Shown here one piece after another: positions 48,626 through 59,235 of a stretch of DNA of 64,000 bases. Under the pieces are notes generated by a model. The model made no database searches, was not told the origin of the DNA, and worked only from the letters and a program-made list of their open reading frames with translations. The translations under genes were made by a program, and so were the position numbers. Positions within the stretch are counted from its first letter, which is position 1, and the number at the start of each line of letters is the position of its first letter. Where the stretch lies: the NCBI RefSeq assembly GCF_016469335.1, contig NZ_CP059888.1:3162001-3226000 (forward strand), in the 5' to 3' direction. The DNA comes from Flocculibacter collagenilyticus. Its GTDB lineage: Bacteria; Pseudomonadota; Gammaproteobacteria; Enterobacterales; Alteromonadaceae.

Positions 48626-51232
48626 ATGCCTTCAGACGTTTCATCAGAGCAACAATTTCAAAATCATACCCCTATGATGCAGCAGTATCTACGATTAAAG
48701 TCGCAACATCCCGACATTTTGCTTTTTTATCGTATGGGCGATTTTTATGAGTTATTTTATGATGACGCGAAACGTGCAGCCGCCTTGCTTGATATTTCAT
48801 TAACTAAACGAGGCAGTTCTGCGGGTTCCCCTATCCCTATGGCGGGTGTGCCATATCACGCACTGGAAAATTACCTTTCTAAGCTAGTTAATTTAGGCGA
48901 ATCGGTGGCGATATGCGAACAAGTAGGCGATCCTGCAACCAGTAAAGGACCTGTAGAGCGCAAAGTAGTACGTATTGTTACGCCTGGCACGGTCAGCGAT
49001 GAAGCACTGCTTAATGAACGGCAAGACAACCTGCTGGCTGCTGTCTATATGACAGCCAAACAATCTTTTGGCTATGCTTATTTAGATATAAATTCAGGGC
49101 GATTTTTTATTTGCGAGCCTGAAAACGCTGAAGACTTACAAGCGGTATTACAACGCACTAACCCTGCTGAGTTACTCTATTCAGAAGGGATGGCTCTGCT
49201 CGATATTATTGAAGACAGAAAAGGCTTACGCCGCCGTCCCGAATGGGAGTTTGAATTAGATACTGCACAGCGCTTGCTAACGCAGCAGTTTGAAGTAAAA
49301 GATTTAATCGGCTTTGGTGTGCATCAAGCTAATAACGGCATTGTGGCTGCGGGTTGTTTAATGCAATACGTTAAAGACACACAGCGCACAGCATTACCGC
49401 ATATTAAAAGCATTGCCTTAGAGCAAAACGATGCGTCGGTAATTATGGACGCAGCAACGCGCAAAAACTTAGAGCTAACGCAGAATCTAGCTGGCGGTTT
49501 TGAAAATACCTTAGCCGCAGTACTTGATCAAACCGCTACCGCAATGGGTAGTCGTTTATTAAAACGCTGGATACATTCCCCGCTGACAGATCAAACCGTA
49601 CTTAATCAACGTTTAGATGCCGTTACTGAAATACAACAATTAGCTTATGGTCTTGATATCCAAGACACATTAAAGCAAATTGGCGATATAGAACGCATTA
49701 TTGCGCGACTAGCATTGCGCACTGCAAGACCACGCGATTTAGCGCGATTACGCAATGCATTTGCTCAGTTACCTGAATTGCATAATATTTTAAGCGACTT
49801 TAAAACCCGTAAACTTAATCAAATTAAAGAACACGCCCCTACTTTTCCAGAACTACAATCGCTATTAACGCAAGCAATTATTGATAATCCACCTGTACTT
49901 ATTCGCGACGGCGGCGTCATTGCACCAGGATATAATGCAGAGTTAGATGAATGGCGAGAACTTAGTACAGGTGCAACTAACACGCTTGAAGCTCTTGAAT
50001 TGCGTGAACGCGAACGCACTAATATTCCAACTTTAAAAATTGGGTATAACAAAGTGCATGGTTACTATATTGAAGTTAGCCGTGCCTACTCTGACAAAGT
50101 GCCTGTTGAATATGTTAGGCGTCAAACGCTTAAAAATAACGAGCGCTTTATTATTCCAGAACTAAAAGAACATGAAGACAAAGTATTAGGCAGCCAAAGC
50201 AAGGCGCTCGCGCTAGAAAAGCGTTTATACGAAGAGTTATTCGATGCTATTCTGCCTTACTTATCGCAATTACAATCGGCTTCTGTGGCATTATCCGAGT
50301 TAGACGTATTAACTAATTTCGCAGAGCGCGCAGACACCCTTAATTACTGTAAACCAACTCTAGCCGCACGCTCTGGCATTCATATTGATGCAGGGCGTCA
50401 TCCTGTCGTCGAGCAGGTAATGAAAGAACCATTTATCGCGAACCCAATACAACTAAATAGCTCAAGAAAAATGCTCATTATCACTGGGCCAAATATGGGC
50501 GGTAAATCTACCTATATGCGTCAAACCGCGCTAATTACCTTAATGGCGCATATTGGCTGCTTTGTGCCAGCTGAATCGGCCACGATAGGCATTGTAGATC
50601 GTATTTTTACCCGAATTGGCGCATCTGATGATTTAGCGTCTGGCCGCTCAACCTTTATGGTTGAAATGACTGAAACAGCAAATATTTTAAATAACGCAAC
50701 AGAGCACAGCTTAGTGCTGATGGATGAAATAGGCCGAGGCACCAGCACCTACGACGGTATGAGTTTAGCGTGGGCGTGCGCCGAATATTTAGCGTTAAAA
50801 TTAAATGCCTATACGCTTTTTGCAACCCACTACTTTGAGCTTACTCAATTAGCTGAGCAATTACCGAGCGTGGCTAATGTTCACTTAGATGCGATAGAAC
50901 ACGACGACACCATTGCCTTTATGCATGCGGTTCAAGAAGGCGCGGCTAGCAAAAGCTTTGGCTTGCAAGTAGCGCAATTGGCTGGCGTTCCTAAAAACGT
51001 GATCAAAAAAGCAAAAAATAAATTATCGCTACTGGAACAACAAGGGCAAGCGGCTACAACAGAGCCTCAAAACACAGAGCATCCAGCCAGTACCACTGCT
51101 TTTGCTACACAGCAGCTTAATTTAATTGAGCCTGAAAACCCACTGGCTGATGAACTAGAGCGTATTGATCCCGACAGCTTAACGCCACGGGATGCCTTAG
51201 CGTTAATATACAAGTTAAAGGCATTAGCATAA
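48626..51232 (+). CDS. mutS: DNA mismatch repair protein MutS
   Basis: 868 residues. The mismatch-recognition domain has [11 protein letters not shown] (the Phe-x-Glu that stacks on mismatches). The ATPase has [13 protein letters not shown] (Walker A), [15 protein letters not shown] (Walker B) and [10 protein letters not shown]. The C-terminus ends with the usual short helical tail. Its TAA overlaps the next ATG (TAATG). Confidence 0.98.
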   Translation: MPSDVSSEQQFQNHTPMMQQYLRLKSQHPDILLFYRMGDFYELFYDDAKRAAALLDISLTKRGSSAGSPIPMAGVPYHALENYLSKLVNLGESVAICEQVGDPATSKGPVERKVVRIVTPGTVSDEALLNERQDNLLAAVYMTAKQSFGYAYLDINSGRFFICEPENAEDLQAVLQRTNPAELLYSEGMALLDIIEDRKGLRRRPEWEFELDTAQRLLTQQFEVKDLIGFGVHQANNGIVAAGCLMQYVKDTQRTALPHIKSIALEQNDASVIMDAATRKNLELTQNLAGGFENTLAAVLDQTATAMGSRLLKRWIHSPLTDQTVLNQRLDAVTEIQQLAYGLDIQDTLKQIGDIERIIARLALRTARPRDLARLRNAFAQLPELHNILSDFKTRKLNQIKEHAPTFPELQSLLTQAIIDNPPVLIRDGGVIAPGYNAELDEWRELSTGATNTLEALELRERERTNIPTLKIGYNKVHGYYIEVSRAYSDKVPVEYVRRQTLKNNERFIIPELKEHEDKVLGSQSKALALEKRLYEELFDAILPYLSQLQSASVALSELDVLTNFAERADTLNYCKPTLAARSGIHIDAGRHPVVEQVMKEPFIANPIQLNSSRKMLIITGPNMGGKSTYMRQTALITLMAHIGCFVPAESATIGIVDRIFTRIGASDDLASGRSTFMVEMTETANILNNATEHSLVLMDEIGRGTSTYDGMSLAWACAEYLALKLNAYTLFATHYFELTQLAEQLPSVANVHLDAIEHDDTIAFMHAVQEGAASKSFGLQVAQLAGVPKNVIKKAKNKLSLLEQQGQAATTEPQNTEHPASTTAFATQQLNLIEPENPLADELERIDPDSLTPRDALALIYKLKALA

Positions 51233-51858
51233 TGACCAAGTCCGCTATCAAAAAAATTGCCGTATTTGGCTCGGCATTTAATCCGCCAACACGTGGACAT
51301 GCCGACGTCATTACACAATTACAGCAACATGCAATACGCTTTGATGAAATTTTGTTGATACCAAGTTATCAACATGCTTTTGGTAAAAAAATGGCTGACT
51401 ATCAAACGCGCTGCGAGTTATTACAGTTATTTATTGAAGATATTACTCAAGCCCCTTCGGCATTAACACCTACAAAAGTAACCCCTTGCTTTGTTGAACA
51501 CCTTATTGAAAAAGAGCAAGGTGCAGCGATCTATACTTATGACGTGCTCACTTTTTTAGAGCAGCGCTATCAAGCATTGAATGATCATCAACAATACGAG
51601 ATGCACTTTATTATTGGCCCAGACAATTTAGCTAATTGGGATAAATTTTATAAAGCGCAAGAAATCAAGCAGCGTTGGCAACTTGTCGCAGTACCACAAC
51701 AACAAGATATACGCTCCACTTACGCACGCGAAGCACTAGAAAATAGCCTAGATAATGATAGGGAAGCGCTGTTGGTCAAGTTACAACAGTACCTAACACC
51801 CAGCGTTGCGGAATATTTAATAACGCACAACGTTTATTCGCAAATTAAAAAAGACTAG
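51232..51858 (+). CDS. NadD-like nucleotidyltransferase (atypical adenylyltransferase)
   Basis: 208 residues. The nucleotidyltransferase opening is VFGSAFNPPTRGHADVI: the GH of the H-x-G-H motif is present but the first His is Thr. Later MHFIIGPDNLANWDKF (NadD-like) and IRSTYAREAL (ISSTxIR-like) complete the fold. Likely an adenylyltransferase related to nicotinate-mononucleotide adenylyltransferase, possibly a paralogue beside a housekeeping NadD elsewhere. Translationally coupled to mutS by TAATG and near pncC, another NAD gene. Confidence 0.78.
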   Translation: MTKSAIKKIAVFGSAFNPPTRGHADVITQLQQHAIRFDEILLIPSYQHAFGKKMADYQTRCELLQLFIEDITQAPSALTPTKVTPCFVEHLIEKEQGAAIYTYDVLTFLEQRYQALNDHQQYEMHFIIGPDNLANWDKFYKAQEIKQRWQLVAVPQQQDIRSTYAREALENSLDNDREALLVKLQQYLTPSVAEYLITHNVYSQIKKD

Positions 51859-51889
51859 CTATTCAGGCTAGCAGAGATAAGGACAGAAT

Positions 51890-52852
51890 ATGCAAGCTAG
51901 CCCAACGCCTACCACAGTAATTCATAACACCGTGCCTTCTGAACTGCGCGCGACTGTCAGCCAACTGAATATCTATCCTGTTAAATCACTACAGGGTATT
52001 TCGTTGCCAAGCGTAGAAGTAACACCACAAGGGTTACGCTGGGATCGTCACTGGATGATTGTAAATGAAGATGGCATGTTTGCTACTCAGCGCCATTTAC
52101 CTAATTTGGCAAGAATTAGCACCGACATTACTGAAGAGCACTTAATACTCAGCGCCGAAGGGATCGCGCCTTTAGCAATTCCGCTCAAGCTTAAAAGCAA
52201 TAGCGTAACCAAACGCTCCGTTAAGGTGTGGAAAAGTGATTGCGAAGCTATTGAAGAACGACATAGTTCTGAATGGCTAACAAACGTCATTGGTAAGTGG
52301 CGCAATCAATCACTTAGCCTTGTAAGAATGGCGCCTAACTTTAATCGTGCGGTTAGTGAAAAGCATTTAAAAGGAAAACAGGCAACAACCTACTTTGCTG
52401 ATGGCTATCCATTTTTAATAACAAATACTGCATCGCTAATCTCACTTAATCAACAGTTAATTAGTCGCAATGAAAGCCCGGTGCCGATGTCACGCTTTCG
52501 CAGCAACATTGTCTTAGACAGCCAATTCGCCTTTTGTGAGCATAGCCATACCAATATGCGTATTAACCGCGTTAGCGATAACACAGAGCTATTACACTTT
52601 GATTTATGCAAACCTTGCGAACGCTGTAAAGTAACTTCAATAGATCAACTAACAGGTATCTCACCTGCACCGCAACAGCCATTAAAAACACTATTGGCGA
52701 TGGATCATATTGACAAAAAAGGCGCTTTTTTTGGTCAAAACGCCATTTTAACTACCCATTTAAATGACACAAGCAAGCGACAAAATAACCGCATTCGAAT
52801 AGGCGATACCGTTATATTATCCAGCCAAAATAATATTACCCAGACAACATAA
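51890..52852 (+). CDS. MOSC domain protein (YcbX/mARC-like)
   Basis: 320 residues. The N-terminal MOSC beta-barrel has LNIYPVKSLQGISLPSVEVT and GLRWDRHWMIV. The molybdenum-binding MOSC domain has SRFRSNIVLD and the conserved Cys in CKPCERCKVTSID. No ferredoxin domain follows, so it resembles the short form lacking the 2Fe-2S extension of E. coli YcbX. Possible role in reducing N-hydroxylated compounds. Follows the NadD-like gene after 31 bases. Confidence 0.88.
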   Translation: MQASPTPTTVIHNTVPSELRATVSQLNIYPVKSLQGISLPSVEVTPQGLRWDRHWMIVNEDGMFATQRHLPNLARISTDITEEHLILSAEGIAPLAIPLKLKSNSVTKRSVKVWKSDCEAIEERHSSEWLTNVIGKWRNQSLSLVRMAPNFNRAVSEKHLKGKQATTYFADGYPFLITNTASLISLNQQLISRNESPVPMSRFRSNIVLDSQFAFCEHSHTNMRINRVSDNTELLHFDLCKPCERCKVTSIDQLTGISPAPQQPLKTLLAMDHIDKKGAFFGQNAILTTHLNDTSKRQNNRIRIGDTVILSSQNNITQTT

Positions 52853-52873
52853 TTAAGCGCTGTTATCGTCTGC

Positions 52874-53281
52874 TTATTCGTCTAACAAGTTACTTTTTTC
52901 AAATGCCAAAGGCAGTAATTCAGCCAAATTAATGGATTGAATTTCGCCTTTTGCCGTTGCCATATGAATAATGGTATTACTGTCACCAAATTCGCGAAGC
53001 TTCTGGCGACAACCACCACAAGGCGGACAAATATCATCGTTCGGGCTAATAACCAACACTTCATCAATATGTGTAGTACCTGCGGCAATCATGGCAGCAA
53101 TTGCACCAGCTTCAGCGCATTGACCTAAGGGATAAGATGCATTTTCAATATTACAGCCTGTATAGACTTGGTTGTCATTGGCTAAAATGGCAGCCCCTAC
53201 TTTAAATTTTGAATAGGGTGCGTAGGCGTTTTGTTGGATTTTTTGTGCAGCATCAAGTAACTGCGTTGTACTGTTTTTCAT
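52874..53281 (-). CDS. cdd: Cytidine deaminase (homotetrameric type)
   Basis: 135 residues. Converts cytidine and deoxycytidine to uridine forms. Zinc motifs GQCAEAGAIAAM (C-x-E) and CPPCGGCRQKLREF (C-x-x-C). NIENASYPLG is also conserved. The short length matches the tetrameric class, not the longer E. coli dimeric enzyme. Confidence 0.95.
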   Translation of the reverse strand: MKNSTTQLLDAAQKIQQNAYAPYSKFKVGAAILANDNQVYTGCNIENASYPLGQCAEAGAIAAMIAAGTTHIDEVLVISPNDDICPPCGGCRQKLREFGDSNTIIHMATAKGEIQSINLAELLPLAFEKSNLLDE

Positions 53282-53494
53282 ACTATATTTTTTATAGTTC
53301 TATGGACGAAGAATACTATAGATACTTAGCTTGCCGCGCAACTCTTATTGAAAAAAATAATCCTGCCAACTTCCACAGCATTAGCCTTTTAACGCTCACT
53401 GTACGAGCCATCTTTTCGCTAGGTACAATAAGATAATTGACAAAACTTCAGCATCGTTAGAAGCTTGGTTCAATAAAAACAAACGGTTAAAAGC

Positions 53495-54295
53495 ATGAAT
53501 ACGAGAGTCAAACTTAACATCAACCAAGGCGTTGCGACGGTAACCTTAACAAGGCCAGAAGCAAAAAATGCGTTAGACATGGCAATGTTTACTGAAATTG
53601 ACCGCACCATTAAGCAATTAAAAACAGACCGCAGCTTACGAGCGGTTATTTTATGCGCTGAAGGAGAGGATTTCTCAACAGGAATAGATGTTAAGTCTAT
53701 TATGGGCAGTGCAAAAAATGCCATTAAACTGCTTTATAAATGGTTACCTTGGCAAGCCAATTTAGCGCAACGTGTATGTGTAGGTTGGCGTGACATTCCT
53801 GTACCAGTCATCGCATTAATACAAGGACGATGTTGGGGAGGCGCTTTGCAAATTGCGTTAGGTGCAGATTTCAGAATAGCGACACCAAACGCACAACTTG
53901 CCATTTTAGAAACGCGCTGGGGACTTATTCCTGATATGGGTGGAAACTTAGTATTACGGGAATTATTAACTAAAGATCAGGCAATGAAGTTGGCTATGAC
54001 CGGCCAAGAGGTCACCGCAGCACAAGCGCTTGAAATGCAGTTAATCAGTCAGGTAAGTGATAATCCACTCCAAGATGCCGAGCAGTTAATCGCACAAATT
54101 AGCAGCCGCTCACCCGATGCCATCGCGGCAATTAAAAAGCTTTATCATTCAACGTGGTCAAAGCCTGATAAGCACTTTTTATCAAAAGAAACGCTTTATC
54201 AAATCAAAGTATTGATGGGCAAAAATCAACGCCAAGCCGTTTCAAAGCAAACTAAAAAGCCCGATCTTCAGTACAGTGAACGTCAACGGTGGTGA
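53495..54295 (+). CDS. Enoyl-CoA hydratase/isomerase family protein (crotonase)
   Basis: 266 residues. Crotonase fold: VTLTRPEAKNALD, GEDFSTGIDVKSI (oxyanion hole), QGRCWGGALQIALGADFRIA and TRWGLIPDMGGN (position of the catalytic Glu occupied by Asp in IPDMGG). Substrate unknown; the Glu/Asp position suggests an enoyl-CoA isomerase or hydratase with altered specificity. Single gene. Confidence 0.88.
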   Translation: MNTRVKLNINQGVATVTLTRPEAKNALDMAMFTEIDRTIKQLKTDRSLRAVILCAEGEDFSTGIDVKSIMGSAKNAIKLLYKWLPWQANLAQRVCVGWRDIPVPVIALIQGRCWGGALQIALGADFRIATPNAQLAILETRWGLIPDMGGNLVLRELLTKDQAMKLAMTGQEVTAAQALEMQLISQVSDNPLQDAEQLIAQISSRSPDAIAAIKKLYHSTWSKPDKHFLSKETLYQIKVLMGKNQRQAVSKQTKKPDLQYSERQRW

Positions 54296-54315
54296 TCTTT
54301 CTGGTGAGCATTGTG

Positions 54316-54351
54316 GTAACCCTCAAGGTAGCGACATAGCTTAAGGGTTAC
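54316..54351. terminator. Hairpin between convergent genes
   Basis: Arms GTAACCCT (54316-54323) and AGGGTTAC (54344-54351) pair perfectly around a 20-base loop. The right arm overlaps the stop region of the DUF6122 gene. It could stop transcription from both sides; no T-run. Confidence 0.4.
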
Positions 54352-54698
54352 GTCATGTACCAAATTCCGTTTGTCATTTGGCAATCAATCGAGTCTAAGA
54401 TCATGTGAATGATTAAACCCGTCCCCATCAAACGAATAAGATTAAATTTTGGAATAAAGCGCGGCGCTATGCTCATGACTGCGTAAAGTAGAATAAATGG
54501 CCATTGATGCAATGGATGAAAGCCAATACTACAACGCAGCGGATCATAAATAGGTGTTGCAAGTAAATGATCTACATCTACCACCATGGTTAAGATCATA
54601 ATGATAAACGCATAACGCCATTGCTTTCTAAAGATAATAAGTGCAACTAGCAACGGCACCACAAAATGCAAAACTAAATGGATAAATGCCTCCCACAA
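54348..54698 (-). CDS. DUF6122-like integral membrane protein
   Basis: 116 residues, three or four membrane helices (LVLHFVVPLLVALIIF; YAFIIMILTMVVDVDHLLA; WPFILLYAVMSI; MGTGLIIHMILDSIDC). The D-V-D-H and H-x-x-x-D arrangement resembles small metal-dependent hydrolase-like membrane proteins, and I recall DUF6122 for this pattern. Function unknown. Ends the maeA-DUF389-DUF6122 run, 18 bases after the DUF389 gene. Confidence 0.7.
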   Translation of the reverse strand: MWEAFIHLVLHFVVPLLVALIIFRKQWRYAFIIMILTMVVDVDHLLATPIYDPLRCSIGFHPLHQWPFILLYAVMSIAPRFIPKFNLIRLMGTGLIIHMILDSIDCQMTNGIWYMT

Positions 54699-54716
54699 AG
54701 ATAACAGTTAGAATAT

Positions 54717-55700
54717 TTAAAAAGGCTTCGTGATAAATATCACTAAAATCATTAAAGTCATCAACCAAATGACAATGTACTTGAACATGCCTTTATTTGA
54801 TTCCGCCTTTTTGCGCCAACCAACAGGCCTGATGCCCTTAGCAAAAAACACCAGTTTGCAGGATAAGTTTACGCACACAATATTAATTGCTAATAAGAGT
54901 GCTGCACCAAGTGCTAAATCGAACTGAGACTGACCAAGCATGATGCCAATTGTTGCTGCCGGTGGTAATAACGCTACAGCCACCATCACTCCAACCAAAA
55001 CACTTGATAAGCCTGTGGTTAAAGACAGCGCCGCCGCAGCACCAGAAGCAAGCGCAAGCACCACAGAGTCCATACCAACTTGAGTACGAGCAATTAGTTC
55101 AGGACTAGACAGGTCGATGTTTGCAAACACCCCGACCCCAATCGACATAATTACAACAAGTAACATTCCAACAAATAAGGTGATGATAGCTTTTCTCATC
55201 AACACTAAATCGGCTAATGCCGTACCCAGTCCGAACGCCAAATTAGGCCCTAAAAATGGCGCTATTACCATGGCACCAATCACAACTGCAACATTGCTTT
55301 CTATTAAACCTATTGCTGCCACTATGGTTGACAGAATCACTAAGGTTAAGAAGTTAATATCTAATCTTGTACTTTTTTCTACACTATCAAACAGCGCTTC
55401 GCGTGCAGACATCGCAGAGTCTTCAACCGCTCTGTCCTTAGCTGACGCAGTGGGTAATGCGACCTCAACAGGCAATACCGTTAATCGTGTGCCATATTCT
55501 TGCTTAATAATAGGCTGAAGCGTATCTATAACAGGTTGAAGCTTATCATCAGCAACTAATAACCGAGCCATTTGCAATTGCTGCTCTAACTCACTATCTG
55601 ACACTATGAGTAAACGGATATCTGTTAAATCATGCTGCTGAGCAGTAGTAATTAACTCAGCAACATCAGATTTACGCAGCAGTACTTCAATATACTTCAT
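54717..55700 (-). CDS. DUF389 (TIGR00341-type) membrane protein
   Basis: 327 residues. The N-terminal soluble part (about 1-105) is followed by membrane helices. Conserved family segments include IGLIESNVAVVIGAMVIAP, PFLGPNLAFGLGTALAD, SLTTGLSSVLVGVMVAVALLPP and LAINIVCVNLSCKLVFF. Function unknown, possibly transport. Starts 6 bases after maeA and is likely cotranscribed with it. Confidence 0.88.
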   Translation of the reverse strand: MKYIEVLLRKSDVAELITTAQQHDLTDIRLLIVSDSELEQQLQMARLLVADDKLQPVIDTLQPIIKQEYGTRLTVLPVEVALPTASAKDRAVEDSAMSAREALFDSVEKSTRLDINFLTLVILSTIVAAIGLIESNVAVVIGAMVIAPFLGPNLAFGLGTALADLVLMRKAIITLFVGMLLVVIMSIGVGVFANIDLSSPELIARTQVGMDSVVLALASGAAAALSLTTGLSSVLVGVMVAVALLPPAATIGIMLGQSQFDLALGAALLLAINIVCVNLSCKLVFFAKGIRPVGWRKKAESNKGMFKYIVIWLMTLMILVIFITKPF

Positions 55701-55706
55701 TGAGCT

Positions 55707-57401
55707 TTAAATACTTACTCTACGGTATTCGCGATATTCTGGTTGCCAGAATATTTTTTCAATACGCTGATGTAACACTTCATCAGAAATCTCTAAGGCT
55801 AGCCCTTGCTGCTGCGCAACCTTGGCAACTCTAAATGCAATTTTCTTACTTAATTTCGCAATATCAGTCAGTGGAGGCAGTAACTCACCTTGCCCAGTTG
55901 CGGCAAGTGGCGACTCTTCAGCAAGTGCGTCACTGGTTGCTAATAGCATTGCATCTGAAATTAAACTCGCTTTCACGGCAAGTACCCCTAAACCAATACC
56001 AGGGAATATATAGCTGTTATTACATTGTGTGATTGGAAATACAGAGCCATTATATTCAACAGGGCTAAATGGACTACCAGTTGCAACAATGGCTTGTCCT
56101 TCGGTCCATTTAATAACGTTTTCAGGTAGCGCTTCAACTTGTCTAATTGGGTTACTCAGTGGGAACACTATTGGGCGCGCGCACCCTTTATACATGCTGG
56201 TAATCACCTGCTCTGTAAATAAGCCTGCTTGACCAGACACCCCTATTAATACCGTAGGGTTAATTGAATGGATAACATCTAATAAACTGGCGTATTCACC
56301 ACTATAAGTCCATTCACTAAGCGCAGATTGAGGCTGAGCTAGCTTTTGCTGGAAGTCCATTAACCCTTCCATGCCTTCAGTCACCAAACCATAACGGTCA
56401 ACCATATAAATTTGGCTACGCGCTTGCTCTTCAGAAATGCCCTCTGCCACCATTTGACTAATGACTTGTTCGGCAATACCACAGCCTGCTGAACCCGCAC
56501 CTACAAAAACAACTCGCTGTTGTGATAACACTTCTTGTTTTGTTTTACATGCAGCTAATAGCGTACCGACGGTGACCGCAGCAGTACCTTGAATGTCATC
56601 ATTAAAACAACAGACTTTCTCACGGTAACGCTCTAGAATCGGCATTGCATTGGGCTGTGCGAAATCTTCAAATTGCACCATTGCATCAGGCCAGCGACGT
56701 TTCACTGCATGCATAAATAAGTCTACAAACTCGTCATACTCCGCTTGTCCAATTCGCTTATGGCGAGATCCCATATACATAGGGTCGTTTAATAACTTCT
56801 CATTGTTAGTTCCTACATCAAGCATAATAGGCATGGTGTAAGCTGGGCTAATACCACCACACACGGTATATAACGCTAGCTTACCAATTGGAATACCCAT
56901 TCCGCCTATACCTTGGTCACCTAAACCTAAAATGCGCTCTCCGTCTGTCACCACAATAATTTTTACTTTTTGTTTGGTTGCATTACGCAGTAAATCATCA
57001 ATATTGTGACGGTCTTCATAAGAAATAAATAGCCCGCGAGAACTGCGGTAAATATCTGAGAACTGTTCGCAGGCATCACCAACGGTTGGCGTGTATATAA
57101 TAGGCATCATTTCTTCAATGTGCTGCTTAACCAATCGGTAATACAGTGTTTCATTGGTATCTTGAATTGAGCGCAAGTAAATGTGCTTATTGATTGGATG
57201 CTGAAAGCTTGAGTACTGCATATAGGCGCGCTCAACTTGCTCTTCAATAGTTTCATAGCGCGGTGGTAATAAGCCGGTAAGGTTAAATGCTGCACGTTCT
57301 TCAGCGGTAAATGCACACCCTTTATTTAATAATGGCGTTTCTAGTAGCGATGGGCCAGCGTATGGAATGTATAACGGGCTACGTGATTTGTTCGATGTCA
57401 T
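55707..57401 (-). CDS. maeA: NAD-dependent malic enzyme
   Basis: 564 residues, family length. Oxidatively decarboxylates L-malate to pyruvate. Motifs: [41 protein letters not shown] (first cofactor region), [34 protein letters not shown] (Rossmann) and [12 protein letters not shown]. First of three tightly packed minus-strand genes, suggesting one transcript. Confidence 0.95.
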   Translation of the reverse strand: MTSNKSRSPLYIPYAGPSLLETPLLNKGCAFTAEERAAFNLTGLLPPRYETIEEQVERAYMQYSSFQHPINKHIYLRSIQDTNETLYYRLVKQHIEEMMPIIYTPTVGDACEQFSDIYRSSRGLFISYEDRHNIDDLLRNATKQKVKIIVVTDGERILGLGDQGIGGMGIPIGKLALYTVCGGISPAYTMPIMLDVGTNNEKLLNDPMYMGSRHKRIGQAEYDEFVDLFMHAVKRRWPDAMVQFEDFAQPNAMPILERYREKVCCFNDDIQGTAAVTVGTLLAACKTKQEVLSQQRVVFVGAGSAGCGIAEQVISQMVAEGISEEQARSQIYMVDRYGLVTEGMEGLMDFQQKLAQPQSALSEWTYSGEYASLLDVIHSINPTVLIGVSGQAGLFTEQVITSMYKGCARPIVFPLSNPIRQVEALPENVIKWTEGQAIVATGSPFSPVEYNGSVFPITQCNNSYIFPGIGLGVLAVKASLISDAMLLATSDALAEESPLAATGQGELLPPLTDIAKLSKKIAFRVAKVAQQQGLALEISDEVLHQRIEKIFWQPEYREYRRVSI

Positions 57402-57724
57402 TATTTTAGTGTCCTACCTGCAGTTTTTTCATGTACTTTAACGTGTGCATGAGCACCTAATTAAGCACTGAATTTTTATTTATGTAATAAGGCGTGTTGA
57501 TTTTTTGATGTTAAATGTTGTTCAATCTCAAAAGATCAACAAACCCTAATCTATTAATCTAGTGGAATAAGGGTGAAATCTCAAAAATTCGGTATTTTTC
57601 TTGGATCTTAGATCCCTAATTTTATAAGAATAAATGAATTGAATGTACTTAAGAAATTAATAGCCGCTTTGAATAAAAGCGGCTATTAGGCATGCATTAA
57701 TATATGCAAAAAGTAACGGTTTGC
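57402..57724. other. Intergenic region between deoA and maeA
   Basis: No gene visible. It holds the deoA terminator (57658-57688) and, nearer maeA, AT-rich sequence that should contain the maeA promoter; I could not assign -10/-35 boxes confidently. A GGATC-TTA-GATCC palindrome lies at 57602-57614. Confidence 0.5.
57658..57688 (-). terminator. Intrinsic terminator of deoA
   Basis: A perfect 12-bp stem (57658-57669 with 57677-57688, 7-base loop), GC-rich at its core, about 37 bases past the deoA stop. The T-run on the minus strand is short (ATTTCTT). Confidence 0.7.
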
Positions 57725-59032
57725 TTAGAAGCTTTCTAGAATTAACGGGATCTCCGCCAGTGCACTATCACCCACTTGGTAAGAGCCAACTAAGCGCTGC
57801 GACGCAACAATTAAGCTTTCTTCACTGTTAGCGTGCACCATCGCGATTGGTTGGCCTGCTTCTACTTTTGTGCCAACTGGTAACATTTCAGTAATACCAA
57901 CACGGTAATCTAGTGCATCTTCAGGGTGACGACGACCACCACCTAATGCAACCACAGACATGCCTACTTCACGCGCATCAATTGCTTGTACAATACCTGT
58001 GTGCGTTGCCAGTACTGGCTTAATAATAGGTGCCGGTGCAAAGATGCTAGTGTAATGCTCTAATAAGTCAGCTGGGCCACCCATGCTCGCTACCATTTTT
58101 GCGAACTTCTCGGCAGCTTTGCCTGAACTTAATAACTCTGTAGATAAGGTATAAGCATCATCTAAAGACATATCTTTAGCAATTGAAATCATACTAGCGG
58201 CTTGTTGTAAAATAAGCTCAATTAAACGAGTATCTGTCGATTTACCCGTTAATATTTTAATCGTTTCAATCATTTCTAGCGCGTTACCCGCACTGTTAGA
58301 CAATGGCTGACTCATATCAGTAAGTAATACGCGCGTATTAACGCCCGCTAAGTTCGCCACTCTAGCAATTGATTGCGCTAACGCCTTAGATTGATCAAAA
58401 GTCGGCATGATTGCACCACTGCCCACTTTTACATCCATGACTAAGCCGTCTAATCCTTCTGCTAACTTCTTAGAAAGAATTGAAGCAGTAACCAAAGGAA
58501 TGGATTCTACCGTTGCACTAATATCACGAACGCTGTAAACACGACGGTCAGCAGGAGCGAACTCGCTAGTTTGACCGATGATCGCAATACCTAAATCTTT
58601 AACTACTTTTCTAAATTCAGCTTCGTCAGGGTATGTATTGTATCCTGGAATTGAATGCAGTTTGTCGATAGTGCCACCTGTGTGACCTAACCCTTTTCCT
58701 GCAATCATAGGCACATAAACGTCTGCCGCAGCGACCAATGGACCAAGCACTAAGCTTACTAAGTCACCAACGCCACCAGTAGAATGCTTATCTACCACGT
58801 AGCCGTCTAACTCTGGCCAACTTAATACTTTACCTGAATTTTTCATGGCATTAGTTAGGTATACGATTTCATCATCGCTCATACCGTTTAAAAAGGTCGC
58901 CATTGTGAATGCTGCGATTTGCGCATCGCTTACGGAGTTGTCGGTAATACCACCAACAAAAGCTTGAATATCCGCCTCTAATAGCGGTTTTTTGTCTCTA
59001 ATTGTACGAATAATTTCTTGAGGTATTAACAC
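57725..59032 (-). CDS. deoA: Thymidine phosphorylase
   Basis: 435 residues. Splits thymidine to thymine and deoxyribose 1-phosphate. Motifs VDKHSTGGVGDLVSLVLGPL (phosphate binding), MIAGKGLGHTGGTIDKLHSIPG and MDVKVGSGAIMP. GTG start at 59030-59032. No other deo gene is beside it here; cdd lies 4.4 kb away, another pyrimidine salvage gene. Confidence 0.96.
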   Translation of the reverse strand: MLIPQEIIRTIRDKKPLLEADIQAFVGGITDNSVSDAQIAAFTMATFLNGMSDDEIVYLTNAMKNSGKVLSWPELDGYVVDKHSTGGVGDLVSLVLGPLVAAADVYVPMIAGKGLGHTGGTIDKLHSIPGYNTYPDEAEFRKVVKDLGIAIIGQTSEFAPADRRVYSVRDISATVESIPLVTASILSKKLAEGLDGLVMDVKVGSGAIMPTFDQSKALAQSIARVANLAGVNTRVLLTDMSQPLSNSAGNALEMIETIKILTGKSTDTRLIELILQQAASMISIAKDMSLDDAYTLSTELLSSGKAAEKFAKMVASMGGPADLLEHYTSIFAPAPIIKPVLATHTGIVQAIDAREVGMSVVALGGGRRHPEDALDYRVGITEMLPVGTKVEAGQPIAMVHANSEESLIVASQRLVGSYQVGDSALAEIPLILESF

Positions 59033-59235
59033 TGTGATTTCTCTTTCTTGTTAATTGGAGTATTTGACGATAAATAGGATTAATTCTCAAGTGCTATCTG
59101 CAATTTTGCGATAAATTTCGTTGCTGGTCGCACCACAATTGTACAAAAGTTAGCCCCAACAAAATGAAACAAGAGCATCAACATAAATGTCGTGCTCTAT
59201 GCAAAATACACTCAGACCTTGCTTAAACTTTCCAG

